DNA from: Haliotis asinina
Taxonomy: Eukaryota > Mollusca > Gastropoda > Lepetellida > Haliotidae
Length of the DNA stretch: 64,000 nucleotides
NCBI RefSeq assembly: GCF_037392515.1
Contig: NC_090283.1
Location: forward strand, 25,188,249 to 25,252,248
Direction: 5' to 3'
The position numbers and the translations under genes were made by a program. The notes under the pieces were generated by a model. The model was not told where the DNA came from. It saw only the letters and a list, made by a program, of their open reading frames with translations, and did not search any database. Positions 10,201-22,427 of this stretch are shown here, piece after piece (position 1 is the first letter of the stretch; each line of letters opens with the position of its first letter).

Positions 10201-13200
10201 TTTGCGTGTTTGATTTTAGTCAACACGATCTTCATTTAAGGTTCCAGTTCAGGAATTGGGGCAGGGATTGCAGTCGCCTTTGCCAAAGAAGCAGCCAAGT
10301 TGTCCTTGACTGGTAGGAACCAGAAGAACTTGGAGGACGTTGTGAAGGACTGCAAGAAGGCAGGCTGTCAGGTGAGTAGAAAGCGACAGAGGAAGTCATC
10401 GTTCACTACAACCAGAGAGGTCCACGTTTCAAAGTCGTGTCCATTAAGTGATACATGTCCGCAAATAAATAATGGTACAGATTCCAGACATGTCACAAAA
10501 CAAGTGTACAAAACAGTCGATATCTAACCTCACTGCCAAATCGAAGACGATTATGTAGAATGGAGGTATAATTTATCAATTTGAGTACCTTTCTGCTTTA
10601 GGATGTTCTCATAAACGTGGGAGACGTCACGAATGATGCTTTCAGAAATACTCTTGTGGAGGCGACCAAGAAGAAGTTTGGGAAAATAGACATACTGGTG
10701 AGTAGTATTCTGGTACTGCAGACGGATGAAGGACATATGAATACGTAAATTCTGTACCACCACGACATATTGGAAAGTGAACATTAAGCATATCTGAGTT
10801 TATTTAGAAGTTGTTTGCCAATGAGACTCTAGTGTCACCTCTACAGGCGTACTTTGGAGTACTCGAGTTTTATCCCTATTGACTTAACTGTGTGATAATA
10901 TCAAAGGATTCATCCTTGATATCTCCAGGGTATATGTTCCGATGAATTTTCACTTTACCCTGATGCATCTACGGCTCAGCCCGATACTTTTATTACCTCC
11001 ATTTGCCTCCGCATTCTCACAGTAGCCAATCAGCTAAGCCGTCGTTGCAACCGAGTTTGTCAGTGTCGAGAAAGATAGCGGTCGCAGCTACGAAGGTTTG
11101 TACGCATTGCGATTCAGATTTGGGGGAAATCATATAGACAAATCTTCAGGTCCGAAACTTTAAAAAAGTACATGCAAAAACACCTTCTACCTCTTTCAGA
11201 GAACCTCTGCTTGATTTGTGTTGCCACGTTTAATCGCGTGAATAATTCAATAAAGCGAAAGTGTGAGTTGTTATTGGTACGCTCAACTTCCCGGCGTGTA
11301 CACCTGATGGGATAAAAAGCCCGCCAAGGGAGACTGTAAAATTTTAATCCATCGGGGTGAGCCGTAGATGCATCCAGGGTATAGTAGAGACTTACCGAAC
11401 CTTAAACCCTGGCGATATCAGGGATGCAAAAAATTGGGTTTTACACAATGAACCCGTGGTTAATCCAATCCAACAGCGGTTTGACGAGCAAACATTTCGG
11501 CCTCCAGGCACTACCAAAAATGCGTTTTAAGAGATTTGAGGGCCAACGGTTAAATAATGGGTAACGTGTCATAATACCGCGGAGGTGTGGATCGTTGCTC
11601 ATATTATCAATCACCACCGTGATGCATACAGTCTTCCGTACCCGAAGTTACTAGCACATCATATGTCTGTGTTCAGGTGAACAATGCTGGGGTCTCAGAT
11701 CTGAGTCCGCTAAGATCAACGACTAAAGAACAGTATGACAGAATGATGGCCGTCAACGTGGAGGCACCTTTGTTTCTGACACAGTTAGTTGCACCGCATT
11801 TGATTGAAACTAAAGGTACTGTCTGAATGACTGGGAATTCATGTATGGTTTTATGCTTGGATTTCATTTTTGAAAACAATCTATTCTGAAATAAAATGAA
11901 ACAAACTGTCATGAGATTTACACGCAAAGACACATTATCACTAGAGAATTTATTGTATGCCCTGGAAAACGTGTTGTTACCTCAAATTGTTCAGCTTCTC
12001 GTTTCAGAGAAATCATTGTAAGTCGTGAGGCTGTAAGTAAAATAGATTCAATCCTTAACAAACGCCATATATAACTAATTGTAGTAATTATCTCCTTTCG
12101 CCACAGGCAAACTGTAGCCAAATAGGGTTGTGCAACATAGAGAAAATGACCAGTCTTCCTACATGGAAGGAGGGGGCACATGTTGTCAACGTACTTCGCT
12201 CGCTTCGGCTGGAAACATATTTTAGACGTCAAAATAAGGTGTAGTCACCATCAAAGATAGACACTCATTCCTCACAGCGTTGCCCCCTTTGTCTTCCAAG
12301 CTCGTACTTCATAATTGCTCACGTAAAATATGTTTAATTCAACATTTTAAGTGCCACTCGTGGTATAACACGTCGTTCATCGCCCCCATTATCATTCATT
12401 CATGATTCTGTTCGTCACCAGCCGCCCTTTACTCGTCCTCATGTGGTGTCGATGCTTGTTATGTGCGAAAATACGATAAACCAATCAGAACTCGCGTAAT
12501 GGTGGCGTTGCTTTGGTAAACAATAATCCCGATTTCTACAATCGCTTATGGCATTATGAAAAATATCGTCCTGTTGAAAGAATTGAGAGAGTAGCTAACA
12601 AAACTGTGCTATCTAATGTGAGTTTTCTTTTATACATAAGAAACATGTGATTGCCGGCGGGAGATTCAAATGCACGAACGTGCGTTTGTTGACATGACGG
12701 CTCTTACTTGTCAACTGAGTGTGTTTCTGACGATCTTACGGGCTGGTTGTGATGATTGCACGAGCGCTTTCAACAGTTTATAAATATGTCTTTTCGGGTT
12801 TCTAAACAGTTATATTGCATCTGCATGTAACTAATCATCATTTAATCTTGAACACTGGGAATATATTTCACACCTCTGGGAATGTCTTTGGTCATTCATA
12901 TATTTTTCAGGGAAACGCCAGCAAGGTTTTCTCTTTCTTTTAGGTGTATCAATGATGTTTTTATTCTTTAGAATGTAAAAGCAAAATCAAAACAGCCATA
13001 AAATGTACGTGCACTACGTACCTTAAGTACCACTGGAATTAAACAGGAGTAGAGCTATAGTTCCAGTATGAAGTCCTTCCAGAGGGGCACGAGCCCCGGA
13101 ATAAAACGAGTTGGTCACGATTGCCCATTACCCCTGCCAGCTTCCGGTTCAACGGAGAGAAGGAACAGGGGTGTTAAATCTAAATATATTTGTTTTTATG

Positions 13201-15903
13201 TTACGAAAATTCTAACAATAACCATGATGAGTAAGAAAATTTAATGGTGGTATTAGGCAATATGATATTCCTTTTTCCACTTCCTTCCCTCCGTTGAACC
13301 GAAAGCCGGCAGCGGTAATGGAGGCGAGGAACGATTTGAATGCCACGAGTGAAGTTGAATATGATGAATTAAATATATCTACGTGAGTAATTACTAATTA
13401 TGAGGTTGGAAAACTGAGAGCACAATCCTGTGAAGAACTGGGTGTCTACTTTTGATGGTGGTGATATTCTATTCTGATATTAAAAATATATTAGGAACCA
13501 GAAGAGGGAACCACGTTGCCAACATTTGCTGGTTTCGCCCGCATATAGCAAGACTGGCAATTTTCTATGTTGCGCAGTCACATTTGCGCTACACTTTGCC
13601 TCGTGTTTCGACTGACGATAAAATGTCAAAAATGAGCATGAATTTTTACGTCTTTTTTCCTGATCAAGTCGTTTTGTTTCAGGAAACGTGGTCAATACGT
13701 CGTCTTGCGGGACGAGCATGATTGTGAGTGTGATGTAAACAAGAATTACTCATAACCTTTAAAACTAAACAACTTTAACAACCACGAAGTCAACTGAGTT
13801 TCGAATACGTCAAACGTACCACGCTCTAAGCCGAGTGGATTTTGTATAACCAAAATGAGTGTCGTGTAAGGCAAGACTAAGCGCCAGTGGTTGCAATAAA
13901 AGTTTCTTTCCTTTTCATGTTCAGAGAACCTTAAATACACATCAACACTTTTTACTTCTGTATATAATGAAGTGAACAGACTGCTTCTGATATTTTCTTA
14001 TATTATGCAAAGGCTTTTGAACAGATTTTCAACCTTCTTTTCCGTTCAGATGCCGAATGGAGGTGTGTACATCATGTCGAAGGCGGCCATAGATACATTT
14101 ACACGATACCTTGCTCATGGTAAGTATCTGTAAACCATATTACCCACGCAAGGTATATCAAGTTCATGGAAGCAAATACGTTTATTCTACTTGTCTTAAA
14201 AACTTGACAATGTAAGAATCTAACATTTAAAAGCGATGCGAACTTAATTCATAAAAAAAGCCTTTGTTAGGGTTTGTCCAAATCTCTCCTTACCCATCAG
14301 ACAGTAATCGGACTGTAAAGCATCTTAAGCAACAAATCAACGATAAACACATTTTCTTTTTACAGAACTGTCTCCGCATGGAGTACGTGTCAATTCTATC
14401 AAGTAAGTATATCCAGAAAAAAAGAAACAATAATTGTTGTTGATTATGGCTATGAGGAGATGAGGAAGATTCACTTCGATTCATTCGAGTTCAGTTTAAA
14501 ATTAGATTCAGTAACCTGAGCAATATCCATTATGTGTTTTCATTTGTAGTCATTCCTTCAGGGAGGGGGAGGGGGGCACTTGTGGAGATGTCTTACTCAG
14601 CTCAGTTCGGAATGTAAATAAAGTCAAAAGATGTTTATTAATGATGTAGATGGTTCAGAGTCATACTGACCTTTTCGAGAGTCAGTCACTGATCAATATT
14701 ATGTACTAAGTAGGCGAGTACTTCACATGTCATATAACTGTACAATGTCATCGTCGTGCATATACTTAACAACAAAAGAAACGAAACTGGTTTTTTTTGT
14801 AAACGATTTAAATTGAGGACATACACATGAACATATACTCTTACTAGATTCGTCACCTTCTCCTCCCCCCACGGCCCTAAATATATGATTGTGAGCGAGT
14901 GAGTTTAGTTTTACGCTCCTGTTAGCAATGTTCCAGCAATATCACGACCGGGGATACCACAGAGGAACTTCGCACATTGTACCCATGCGGGGAATAGAAC
15001 CCGGGTCTTCTGCCCAACGAGCGAACGCTTTAACCACTAGGCCATGTCCGATCCCTAAGCGTATAGTACCAACGCCTAAAGCACACTCTGATCATGGCAG
15101 AAACATGGTATTTCGAAACTTGCATTTCTTATACCATTTAGTGCATATATCGTGCAGGAAGTAGACGTCATCTGAATTTTTTGAATGTCACAATGGTCTG
15201 TAATGAAATTGTTCTACTTCGTTTCTTGCTGTTATTTCCTCTACCTTCGACTGTTCTGTTGGTATATTATACGCCGTGACTGTATTCTGTTACCGTGTTG
15301 CATTCACTGTCAGTGTTGCGTTCATATTGATGACTGTATTCGCTTTGCTGTTTTCTTTGTTTCAGCCCAGGCTTTGTGCCCAGTAACATGACCAAAGACG
15401 TAACCCCCCAGGTAAATACATTTAACCCACCACATCCTGCTTGGAGGCATGTCATTGATAGCATGAGCAAATGCCCACACCGTTGAGACAGCACAACACT
15501 CTCTGGTAACGAACCGCACTCCACAGACCTCCCAGCAGGGACGAGGAGCAGCTTATAAGGGACCGTTCATAGTTTATGGAAAAGGGGTGATACTGATTTG
15601 TGCGTGTGCGTGTGCGTGTGCGTGTGCGTGTGCGTGTGCGTGTGTGTGCATTCACATTGTACGTACCTGTCCATGCAAGTTGTTAGCTTGACTAAATACC
15701 GCAATATTTCACCAATTCATTCACCTCCTTTCTTTCAGATGGCTGAAGCGATCAGAAAGGTGACACCACTTGGTCGAGCGGGAGACCCAGAAGAAATGGG
15801 TCGCATTGTCGCCTTCTTAGTTTCGAATAATGCAACGTTTATAACTGGAGAGAGTCTCAGGGTCGACGGTGGGTTGACAATGACCACACCGGCAATGGGA
15901 TAG
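7229..15903 (+). CDS. Short-chain dehydrogenase/reductase, copy A (complete, nine exons)
   Basis: Nine exons with GT-AG borders and compatible phases: 7229-7262, 10241-10371, 10602-10697, 11677-11815, 13683-13723, 14050-14119, 14366-14402, 15366-15411 and 15739-15903. They encode 252 residues, the usual length for a classical SDR. Visible motifs are the Rossmann TGSSSGIG at 11-18, NNAG at 89-92, Asn114, Ser140/141, and the catalytic pair Tyr154/Lys158 in YIMSK. PG after strand beta-6 and the C-terminal DGG are also present. Arg37 after beta-2 (LTGRN) suggests NADP(H) preference. The product would be a soluble oxidoreductase related to FabG/glucose-dehydrogenase-like SDRs; the substrate is unknown. 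The start is the first ATG before the Rossmann motif. Introns hold SINEs, microsatellites and two inverted-repeat elements. Paralogues follow downstream. Confidence 0.93.
7617..7785 (+). repeat. tRNA-derived SINE in SDR A intron 1
   Basis: The clearest copy of the family. The head 'taacccagtggttaaagcg' resembles box A and 'gccgggttcgattccc' box B of a tRNA gene. A spacer with 'gtgcaatatgtgaggtcc' follows, then the tail 'gatattactggaatattgc' and a CTCA-like end. Confidence 0.85.
8098..8340 (-). repeat. Conserved-core SINE in SDR A intron 1
   Basis: Nearly full copy on the minus strand, tail at about 8098 ('tgagtttagttttacgccgc') and head at about 8340 ('ggcatattctacccc'). The conserved core reads 'gatccgttagtcgcctct' in + orientation. 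Confidence 0.85.
8561..8618. repeat. 24-bp tandem repeat, about 2.5 units
   Basis: Two full and one partial copy of a unit beginning 'tgtggtgttgttcctaatg'. It lies in a G/T-rich part of SDR A intron 1 that resembles intron 1 of copies B (24180-24290) and C (51110-51450). Confidence 0.8.
8726..8855 (+). repeat. 3' half of a conserved-core SINE
   Basis: Only the distal half of the family is present: 'cgtagatcgatactcatgct', 'gttgatcactg', then 'catgtagcttgaatattg' and a decayed CTCA end. The head and central core are missing. Confidence 0.7.
10072..10181. repeat. Imperfect CA microsatellite
   Basis: CA-rich tract with interruptions, about 60 bp upstream of the SDR A exon 2 acceptor. The His/Thr-rich open frames through it are not genes. 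Confidence 0.85.
10911..11426. mobile_element. MITE-like element with about 75-bp inverted repeats, SDR A intron 3
   Basis: The arm at 10911-10985 and the reverse complement of 11351-11426 share 'tgatatc', 'ccagggt', 'gcatctacggctca' and 'cccgat' in the same order. The interior of about 365 bp has no coding frame. No target duplication is obvious. This is a non-autonomous DNA element or foldback of unknown family. Confidence 0.7.
12311..13394. mobile_element. Foldback/MITE-like element in SDR A intron 4
   Basis: The arm at 12311-12392 matches the reverse complement of 13308-13394 in 'attactcacgt', 'atttaattca', 'cactcgtgg' and 'ccccattat'. A second inner pair (about 13125-13163 against 13281-13322) shares 'tccggttcaacgga' and 'cattaccc'. 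The layout suggests one inverted-repeat element inside a relative, or a partly duplicated arm. There is no coding capacity. Confidence 0.6.
14887..15050 (-). repeat. tRNA-derived SINE in SDR A intron 7
   Basis: Minus-strand copy. The CTCA tail is at about 14890 ('gagtgagtttagttttacgc') and the tRNA-like head at about 15000-15045 (box B-like 'aacccgggtcttc', box A-like 'aaccactaggcc' in + reading). Confidence 0.8.
15599..15650. repeat. TGTGCG hexanucleotide microsatellite
   Basis: About eight units of 'gtgcgt' in SDR A intron 8, roughly 90 bp upstream of the exon 9 acceptor. Confidence 0.9.
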
Positions 15904-16130
15904 AAAATGTTGTGAGGAGCTGAGGTCTGCTTGGATGCTCCAGTTACAGATTGTGTGAGGAACATTCATGTGTACCAAACACATTCATAGATGATACAAT
16001 GGACTGTATGGGAGAAGACATTGTTTCGTATTTACTGGAAAATTCTGAAATTGTTCTGAGATGATTACTAATGTGACTACAATGTCATTTGTCAAATTCT
16101 GTTAGATATTGTACCACTTAAAGTAAATGG

Positions 16131-16136
16131 AATAAA
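16131..16136 (+). promoter_or_regulatory. Polyadenylation signal of SDR copy A
   Basis: AATAAA lies 228 bp after the stop codon of SDR copy A, in AT-rich 3' UTR-like sequence and just before a SINE at 16168. Spacing and context fit a genuine 3' end signal. Confidence 0.65.
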
Positions 16137-16167
16137 TACGTACTCTCAAAACGATTTGTTTGTTCGG

Positions 16168-16380
16168 TCATGAGTGAATGAGTGAGTTTAGTTTTACGCC
16201 GTACCCAGCAATATCCCAGCTATACGGCGGTCTGTAGGTAATCCAGTCTGGACCAGGCAATCCAGCGATCAACAACATGAGCATTGATCTGTGTAATTGG
16301 GAACCGATGACGTTTGTCAACCAAGTCAGAGAGCCTGACTATCCGATCCCGTTAGTCGCCTCTTACAAGAAGCATATTAG
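16168..16380 (-). repeat. Conserved-core SINE downstream of SDR A
   Basis: Minus-strand copy beginning 'tgagtgagtttagttttacg' and running through 'gtctggaccaggcaatcc', 'gagcctgactatccgatccc' and 'gttagtcgcctcttac'. The head is incomplete at about 16380. Confidence 0.85.
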
Positions 16381-16441
16381 CCGAGGGGTACACAAAGTCG
16401 GCAGTCTAGACTACCAGTTGTCCGACTTCCATTTTTGTAGA

Positions 16442-16540
16442 AGTCGTAGTGGCTGAGCGGGCTAGGCGGCTGATTTCGTGTGCTGGTTGTTAGATGCCTG
16501 ACTCTGAGGGTGCGATTTCAAATCTGTCAGATATGGCAAA
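16442..16540 (+). repeat. tRNA-like SINE head or tRNA pseudogene (second family)
   Basis: 'gtagtggctgagcgggctag' resembles the acceptor stem and box A of a Ser/Leu-type tRNA, and 'gggtgcgatttcaaatc' is box B-like. The cloverleaf is not intact, so I read it as a tRNA-derived SINE fragment, not a functional tRNA. Its head differs from that of the other tRNA-derived SINEs here. Confidence 0.5.
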
Positions 16541-17389
16541 CGGAATGTTTTACACATCAACTTTCGACATATAAATGCCATTTAAACTGTCTCAATAATA
16601 TATTCATAACGTACTCTAAGTGACGATGTGTATGATATCAGATAAACGTGATACAGAGCAAAGAGTTGTTATTTACATGGGCACTTGGCTTCATCATGCA
16701 TCATTGTTAATGGTTCCAGTATGTTGGATTATTGTTGTTACTGCATCCTTTTGGTTGGACCGCTGACTGTGGAATGGTTCTGTTTCTACATTTAGGTACC
16801 AATTCAAGGTGCTTTACTGTCAATCGCGCCTCTTCGTTTCTTGGGTTCATAAAGGAAGGATCGTCAGTTAATAAATTTTATCATCTTGAAGAAATCAAAG
16901 AAAGTACAGCTGTAATTTTTGATAACCATGAAAAACATAAATGGTTCCAGCCTTTTTATTATGGCCAAGCGCGACGAAAATCGAATCTCACTGGGGTTGT
17001 TGCAGTGATTTTATTTAGGATGAATGTTTGGATGTGGTTGAATACACCGTTTTAGGTTGCGCTAGTGCTGTCACAATGCATTATTTGTCATTACCCCACT
17101 CCCCACTAATAATAATTGGTTGATGCCATTAGGTTGGTTAAGACATTTCCAGTTCAGTGATGGCATAAAATGTGTAATTCTTTCAGTGACTTCACAAAAT
17201 GAATGTTTCCGGTATTTCACATTCAAATAGTATGCCAAAGGAAAGTCTACATCTATCTTAAATTTCCCTAAACGTCAAGCCAAACAATGCCAAGAACATT
17301 ACTGAAAACCATTTTATACTATCGAGAAACTACGAATGGCGATTAAACTCCTGTGTGTAGTCATTCATGCCCAGAAAGGACTGAATTGT
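16541..17389. other. Spacer without recognised gene
   Basis: AT-rich sequence with a 107-codon open frame at 16732-17055 (+) that has no recognisable motif or supporting splice context. I see nothing I can call. Confidence 0.4.
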
Positions 17390-17601
17390 GGGTAATATCG
17401 CTTTCTCGCTCTATTGCTTTCTCGCTTCCTTGCTCTACCGCTTTCTTGCACGATGATATCGCTTTCTCGTCTCGTGTTATCGCTTTCTTGTCTGGCGATA
17501 TCGCTTTCTCGCCTCCAAAATTTAAGGCGAGAAAGTGATGGCCCATATCAGCCACCATACCTTCTCATCTCGCGATATTGCTTTATCGTCTTGTGCTATC
17601 G
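17390..17601. repeat. Minisatellite of about 21 bp, left part (split by LINE A)
   Basis: Degenerate copies of 'tatcgctttctcgtctcgtg', including a palindromic stretch where 'gctttctcgcct' is answered by 'aggcgagaaag' near 17500-17540. The array resumes at 22937 after a LINE inserted in it. The last 13 bp (17589-17601) are the LINE target duplication. Confidence 0.85.
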
Positions 17602-18503
17602 TGAGTGAGTTAATATTTAACGTCACATCGGGAATATTGCAGCCATTTCGTGACGAGAACATACGTGACAAAAAGAATATATATGCATATTATGAAGAAC
17701 CTGTCGACGAAGGACAGTAAACCCACTAGACTATCACAGTTATTATTAAAACTAGTGTGGAAACTTACAAAATAATAGTATCACTATTTGGACAGTACAA
17801 TATAAAAACAGACCATAGAGCGCCAACAACAGAGGGTAGAGCACCATACTAGGGGCCATGGGGACTTACAGTACCTCTGCTACCTGCATGGTCCCTAGCT
17901 GCATATACACCAACCCTCAGCTGCTGGCGACTGTATGCAAGATTAGCCACAAATTACAATGACACATATACTACAGCTAAAAACGTGGAAGATTAAATCT
18001 TACGTACCCTCTAAGGAGGACAATAATTTTACGGTACTTCAACCCCCTTCGAGGATACAGTCTCTAACAATGTTATCTGCTAATTTAACTTCCAATCATA
18101 AAATGTTTATCTATTTACAAGTCCTGAAACAGATCTAATTCTTTTTAAAACGCAATGATTAAATGACAACTAACATTACTAAAAAGATGCTTCATACTTC
18201 GTGATGTAAAATAGTTATTCCTTGTGATGGAACATTCAACACAGTCAAGCAAAACAAGCTTGACTGTAATTCTTTCACCACAAGGATACGAAACGGAGGA
18301 TCCTCACCTTTTAACAAGTACTCATGTGTATACCGCGTATGGCCAATGCGACATCGTCACATAATGACCTCCGCAAATCTGGACTGACAACGCAAGTAGG
18401 TGTAACCTATATAAGGTTTTATTTCATGTAATTTATTGATACCTACTTGAGTGACCCACGTCTTCTGCATTAGATCACGGATATAAGATCTAACTGTAAC
18501 TTT

Positions 18504-18957
18504 TTAATCTGAATATGGAATAAGAAGTGGAGTCACAGCAAGATCAGCCAGTGTATTCCCTGAAATGCCTACGTGGCTGGGTAACCAACAGAAGACGATG
18601 TCGTATTGGCCAGTAGCAAGATCATTAAACAATTCAATAATTTCAATTAAAAGTGGATGTTTACAAGAAATATTTTTAATAGCCTGAAGGCAGGAAAGAG
18701 AGTCGGAATAGATTATATTTTGGTTACGTTTCGGGTGTCTTTGAATATACCTGAGAGCTGTTAATATGGCGTTTGCTTCTGCAGTTAAAATAGAGCTGTT
18801 ATCTGGAATTCTAGAAGATATTGTTCTGGATCCAATAACAGTGGCACAAGCCACAGGGCCACCGTCCTTGGAGCCATCTGTAAATAAGGGTTTGTAATTG
18901 CTGTATTTAGTTTTTAATTGATTACATCCTTGTTTATATTATAACTCATTAGTTTCT

Positions 18958-18990
<33 letters not shown>

Positions 18991-21096
18991 GGGAACGTTA
19001 AGTGCGAGTCAAAAATAAATCCCAAGAACTTGGCCTCTTTTACAACTTTAATAGCAGTGCCATTTAGAAACAGTTCAGGGTCTTTATGTGGTTTATATCG
19101 TCTACAGAAATGTATTTAGAAAATCTGAAACCTTTCTCAAGACACCATTTATTATTTTTGTTTAAACACAACTGCAGTTGCCTCTCAGTAGTATGCATAT
19201 TTTTACCACGACAAGAAATATTAAAAATAATAAATATTTAATATTAATCGAATCATTTAAAACTTTGGATAAACTGTTGATTTTAATGCTAAATAAAGTA
19301 ACAGACAAAATACTCCCTTGTGGAACACCTTGATCCTGATTGAAATGATCAGACAGGGTAGAACCCACTCGGACTTGAAATTGCCTGTCATTTAAAAAGT
19401 TGGCTATAAATAGAGGCAATCGGCCTCGCAATCCGAAGTCATGTAAATCTTTTAAAATGCCGTATTTCCATGTAGTGTCAAATGTTTTTCTAAATAAAAA
19501 AAGACAGACTAAACGCACTAAGTGATCAATGGTACTTCTGTTTTTACGAAAGCCACACTGAATATCTGTTATGAGGTTATTGATTTCTAAGTACCAAACT
19601 AGTTTATTGTTTATCATGCGTTCCATGGTTTTGCAAACGCAGCTTGTGAGAGAAATTTGACGATAATTTGAAGGATCGGTATGGTCACGTCCAGGTTTAG
19701 GTATTGGGACTACTATAGCATTTCTGATGACGGAAATTTCCCCGACGTCCAAATATCATTAATAATATTTAGAACAGTTTCTAAGTAGGATTCTGGTAAG
19801 TGCTTCAGAAGTTGATAATGTATGTTATCGGCTCCTGTAGCAGTATCGTGGGCCTGGTCAAGAGCAGTATGGAGTTCATGAATCGACAATACCTCGTTAT
19901 AATCTTCCCCGTTATCTGAAGTGAAATTTATAGATTTCTCAGGTACAGAACTCAGGTACATAATTTGTGGAAGAAGAATGTTGTGCCAGTGTTTCACCAA
20001 GTTTATTAGCAATACCAGATGTATTAGTTAATAACTGGTCTCCATCTTTGAGGTGGTGACTGTTAGATCTAGAGCCCTTACCTTTGATTTTCTGGATCAT
20101 ATTCCATACTTTAGAAATCGGCGTGCGTGAATTTATCTTAGATACATAGGTTTGCCAAGACTGACGTTTATTTTGTTTAAAAGTACGCCGTGCTTTAGCG
20201 TTTAAGATTTTACATTTGTTCAAGTTATGGACCATAGGATGACGACGGAAATAATGTTCAGCTTTTTTCCGTGCCTTGCGAGCCTGTTTGCATTCAACAT
20301 TAAACCATGGTGTTCGTATGTGCGGAATTACTGAGGACTTTGGGATACATCGATCAGCTAAGTCGTTCAGTTTATCAGAAAAATATCTAATAGCATCAGG
20401 AACATCAATGAAAAGTTCAGGTTTAAGTTTGTCAATGCAGAGAGTTACATATAAACTCCAGTTGGCCTTTTTAAAATTCCATCTGGATGATAGAGGGACA
20501 TCAGATGGGGTCAGGGGTTTTAAGATTGTTGGGAAATGGTCACTTCCACAAAGGTCGTCGTGGACTGACCATTCAAACTCACTCAATAGATCAGAATCAG
20601 TAAGTGACAAATCAAGAGCTGAATAGGTTCCTGTGCCAGGGTGTAAATATGTATTTGAACAATCATTATATATGCATAAACCATTGCTTGTAATAAACTC
20701 TTCCAGTACTTTCCCTTTAGCATTAATAGTTGTACCTCCCCAGAGTGGGTTGTTGCCATTAAAATCACCCATAATAATACAGGGTTTCGGGAGTTGATTG
20801 TAAAGGGGTTGAATATCAGCCTGCTGAAGAACTGAAGATGGTGGAATATATAGAGAGCAGAGAGTAAAAGTAACATGCAAAGTAAGTCGTACTGCAACAG
20901 CTTGAAGATTAGTTTTAAGGATAACAGGGCTTTGGAGTACATTATGTCTCACAAGGATGGATGATCCTCCCGTGGCCCTATCACCCGGAGGAGAAAAAGA
21001 ATGATATGCACTGAAGTGACGCAAGCTGAAAATATCTGTCTGCTTTAAATATGTTTCTTGAAGACAGAATGCTGATGGACTAATGCCCTGGACCAA
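18504..21096 (-). pseudogene. LINE copy A ORF2 (endonuclease, RT, RNase H), broken
   Basis: Read on the minus strand. The endonuclease at 21096-19939 has LQETYLK, MGDFNGNNPLWGG and GSDHFPT. RT N-terminal blocks at about 20012-19162 include QISLTSCVCKTMERMIN, CGFRKNRST and DQGVPQGSI. The catalytic FVDD block falls in a damaged stretch, where the frame reads without it. RNase H at 18854-18504 has AEANAILTAL, IIYSDSLSC and CWLPSHVGISGN. At least three frame changes and one deletion separate these parts. Confidence 0.85.
18960..18993. repeat. T(10)G(24) homopolymer inside LINE A
   Basis: Ten T followed by 24 G on the + strand, exactly where LINE A lacks the sequence found between RNase H and RT in copies B and C. 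It could be a deletion scar with G-run growth, or a sequencing or assembly artefact. Confidence 0.8.
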
Positions 21097-21363
21097 TAGC
21101 AGTAAGTCGTTAAAGTTGGTCTTCAGTCCTCGGCAATTCCACTGTATAATATTGTTTTGAGAATCTATCTTTTGGGAGGTATGATTGGGGATCTACCCCG
21201 TACCTTTTTAGAGGGCGATACGCCCGTGGCTGGATGGTTTCAGCCACATCCATTCTTTCAAGAGATCCAAACCTATTAAATAGTTGGATCGGATTATCTG
21301 ACCCCTTTGAAATCCTATCACCTTGATATCCTTTCGAAGATTAAGTTCTTGATTTGTTTTGTT

Positions 21364-22427
21364 TCACATTTCTTTGAGATATTTGTGGTTTTTGTGCTTG
21401 AGACTTCTTCTGAGTGAGAGATGATGATTGACCTTGAGAAAGAGTCTGTATGTCAGAGCGTGAATCAGATGTTTAGTTGACTGTTCATTTGAATATGTTT
21501 GAGGCGCGTCAGAGTTCAACCATGCCAACACTGTCTGGCAGTCAACAGATAATGTTGTGACTTTGGTGGTTATTTCAGGGGTTGTCTGGAGGACAGACGC
21601 ATAAGTTTCTGTGCCTTCCTCAGAGTGAACAAATTTCTTTGCTTCAGAAAAACTGATGTTTCTGGAAAATTTAATTCTATTTATTTTCATGTGGTGTTTC
21701 CAGACAGGACAGTCTTTAGAGTATGATGGGTGACTCCCTGAACAGTTGGTACATTTTTTAGCATCATTGTCACAGTCTCCCGTTGTATGAGTTCGTTCAC
21801 CGCAATGAGCACATGTGACAGGTCTTGTGCATGTATTGACGCCATGGCCAAATCTTTGACATTTGAAACACCTTAATGGGTTTGGAATAAAGGTGTCAAC
21901 TTTGATATTGCTGTAACCTGCTTTGATTGATGTCGGAGCAGTCGGCGTTGAAAATGAAAAAGGTACGTGTTAGTTGGTTGTGTTTGTGAGTTCTTTCGTG
22001 TTGAGAACCGTTTAACGAACATAACGTAGTGATCTCTCATCTCAAACACTATGTCAGCCTCCGTCATATCAGCAAACAACTGATCCCTGTCTCGTACAAT
22101 TCCTTTACTGGTATTGAGCGTTCTATGTGCTGTAACTGAAACAGGAATGTCGACAAACGAAACTGTTGACATAAGGTTGGTAGATTGCTGTGTCCTGTTG
22201 CATTCAATCAGCAAAGAACCTGATCGTAATCTTCGGACGTTGTTAACTTCACCAGCTATGCCTTGAACACCCTTAGATATGGCAAAAGGGTTAAGCTTGA
22301 GAGGTCTTATGTCAACTGTCTCAAGCACTAAAAATCGTGGCCAATGTTCTACAGATTTTAATGGTCTTTGCTCATCTTCATTGTCCAGTGGACGTTTTGT
22401 TTGTTTGGAAGGGGTTTGGTATTCCAT
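21364..22427 (-). pseudogene. LINE copy A ORF1 (nucleic-acid-binding protein), broken
   Basis: Starts MEYQTPSKQTKRPLDNEDEQ at 22427 and follows the same sequence as copy B ORF1 (RPLKLNPFAISKG, RSGSLLIEC). A frame change occurs before the zinc knuckles, whose Cys/His pattern is visible in another frame at about 21870-21720. The C-terminal part resumes at 21690-21364. It is a homologue of the 372-residue frame in copy B. Confidence 0.8.

Noticed and set aside
9941-10316. His/Thr-rich open frames in several frames
   Set aside because: They read through a CA microsatellite next to SDR A exon 2. Only the exon is supported.
15598-15903. A separate 101-residue gene starting in the TGTGCG repeat
   Set aside because: The meaningful part is SDR A exon 9, with a clear acceptor at 15738/15739. 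The N-terminal Cys/Val run is microsatellite.
16442-16540. Possible functional Ser/Leu-type tRNA gene
   Set aside because: Box A and box B resemblance is present, but stems do not close into an intact cloverleaf. A SINE head is more likely.
16732-17055. 107-codon open frame downstream of SDR A
   Set aside because: No domain, no splice context and no similarity to other parts of the window.
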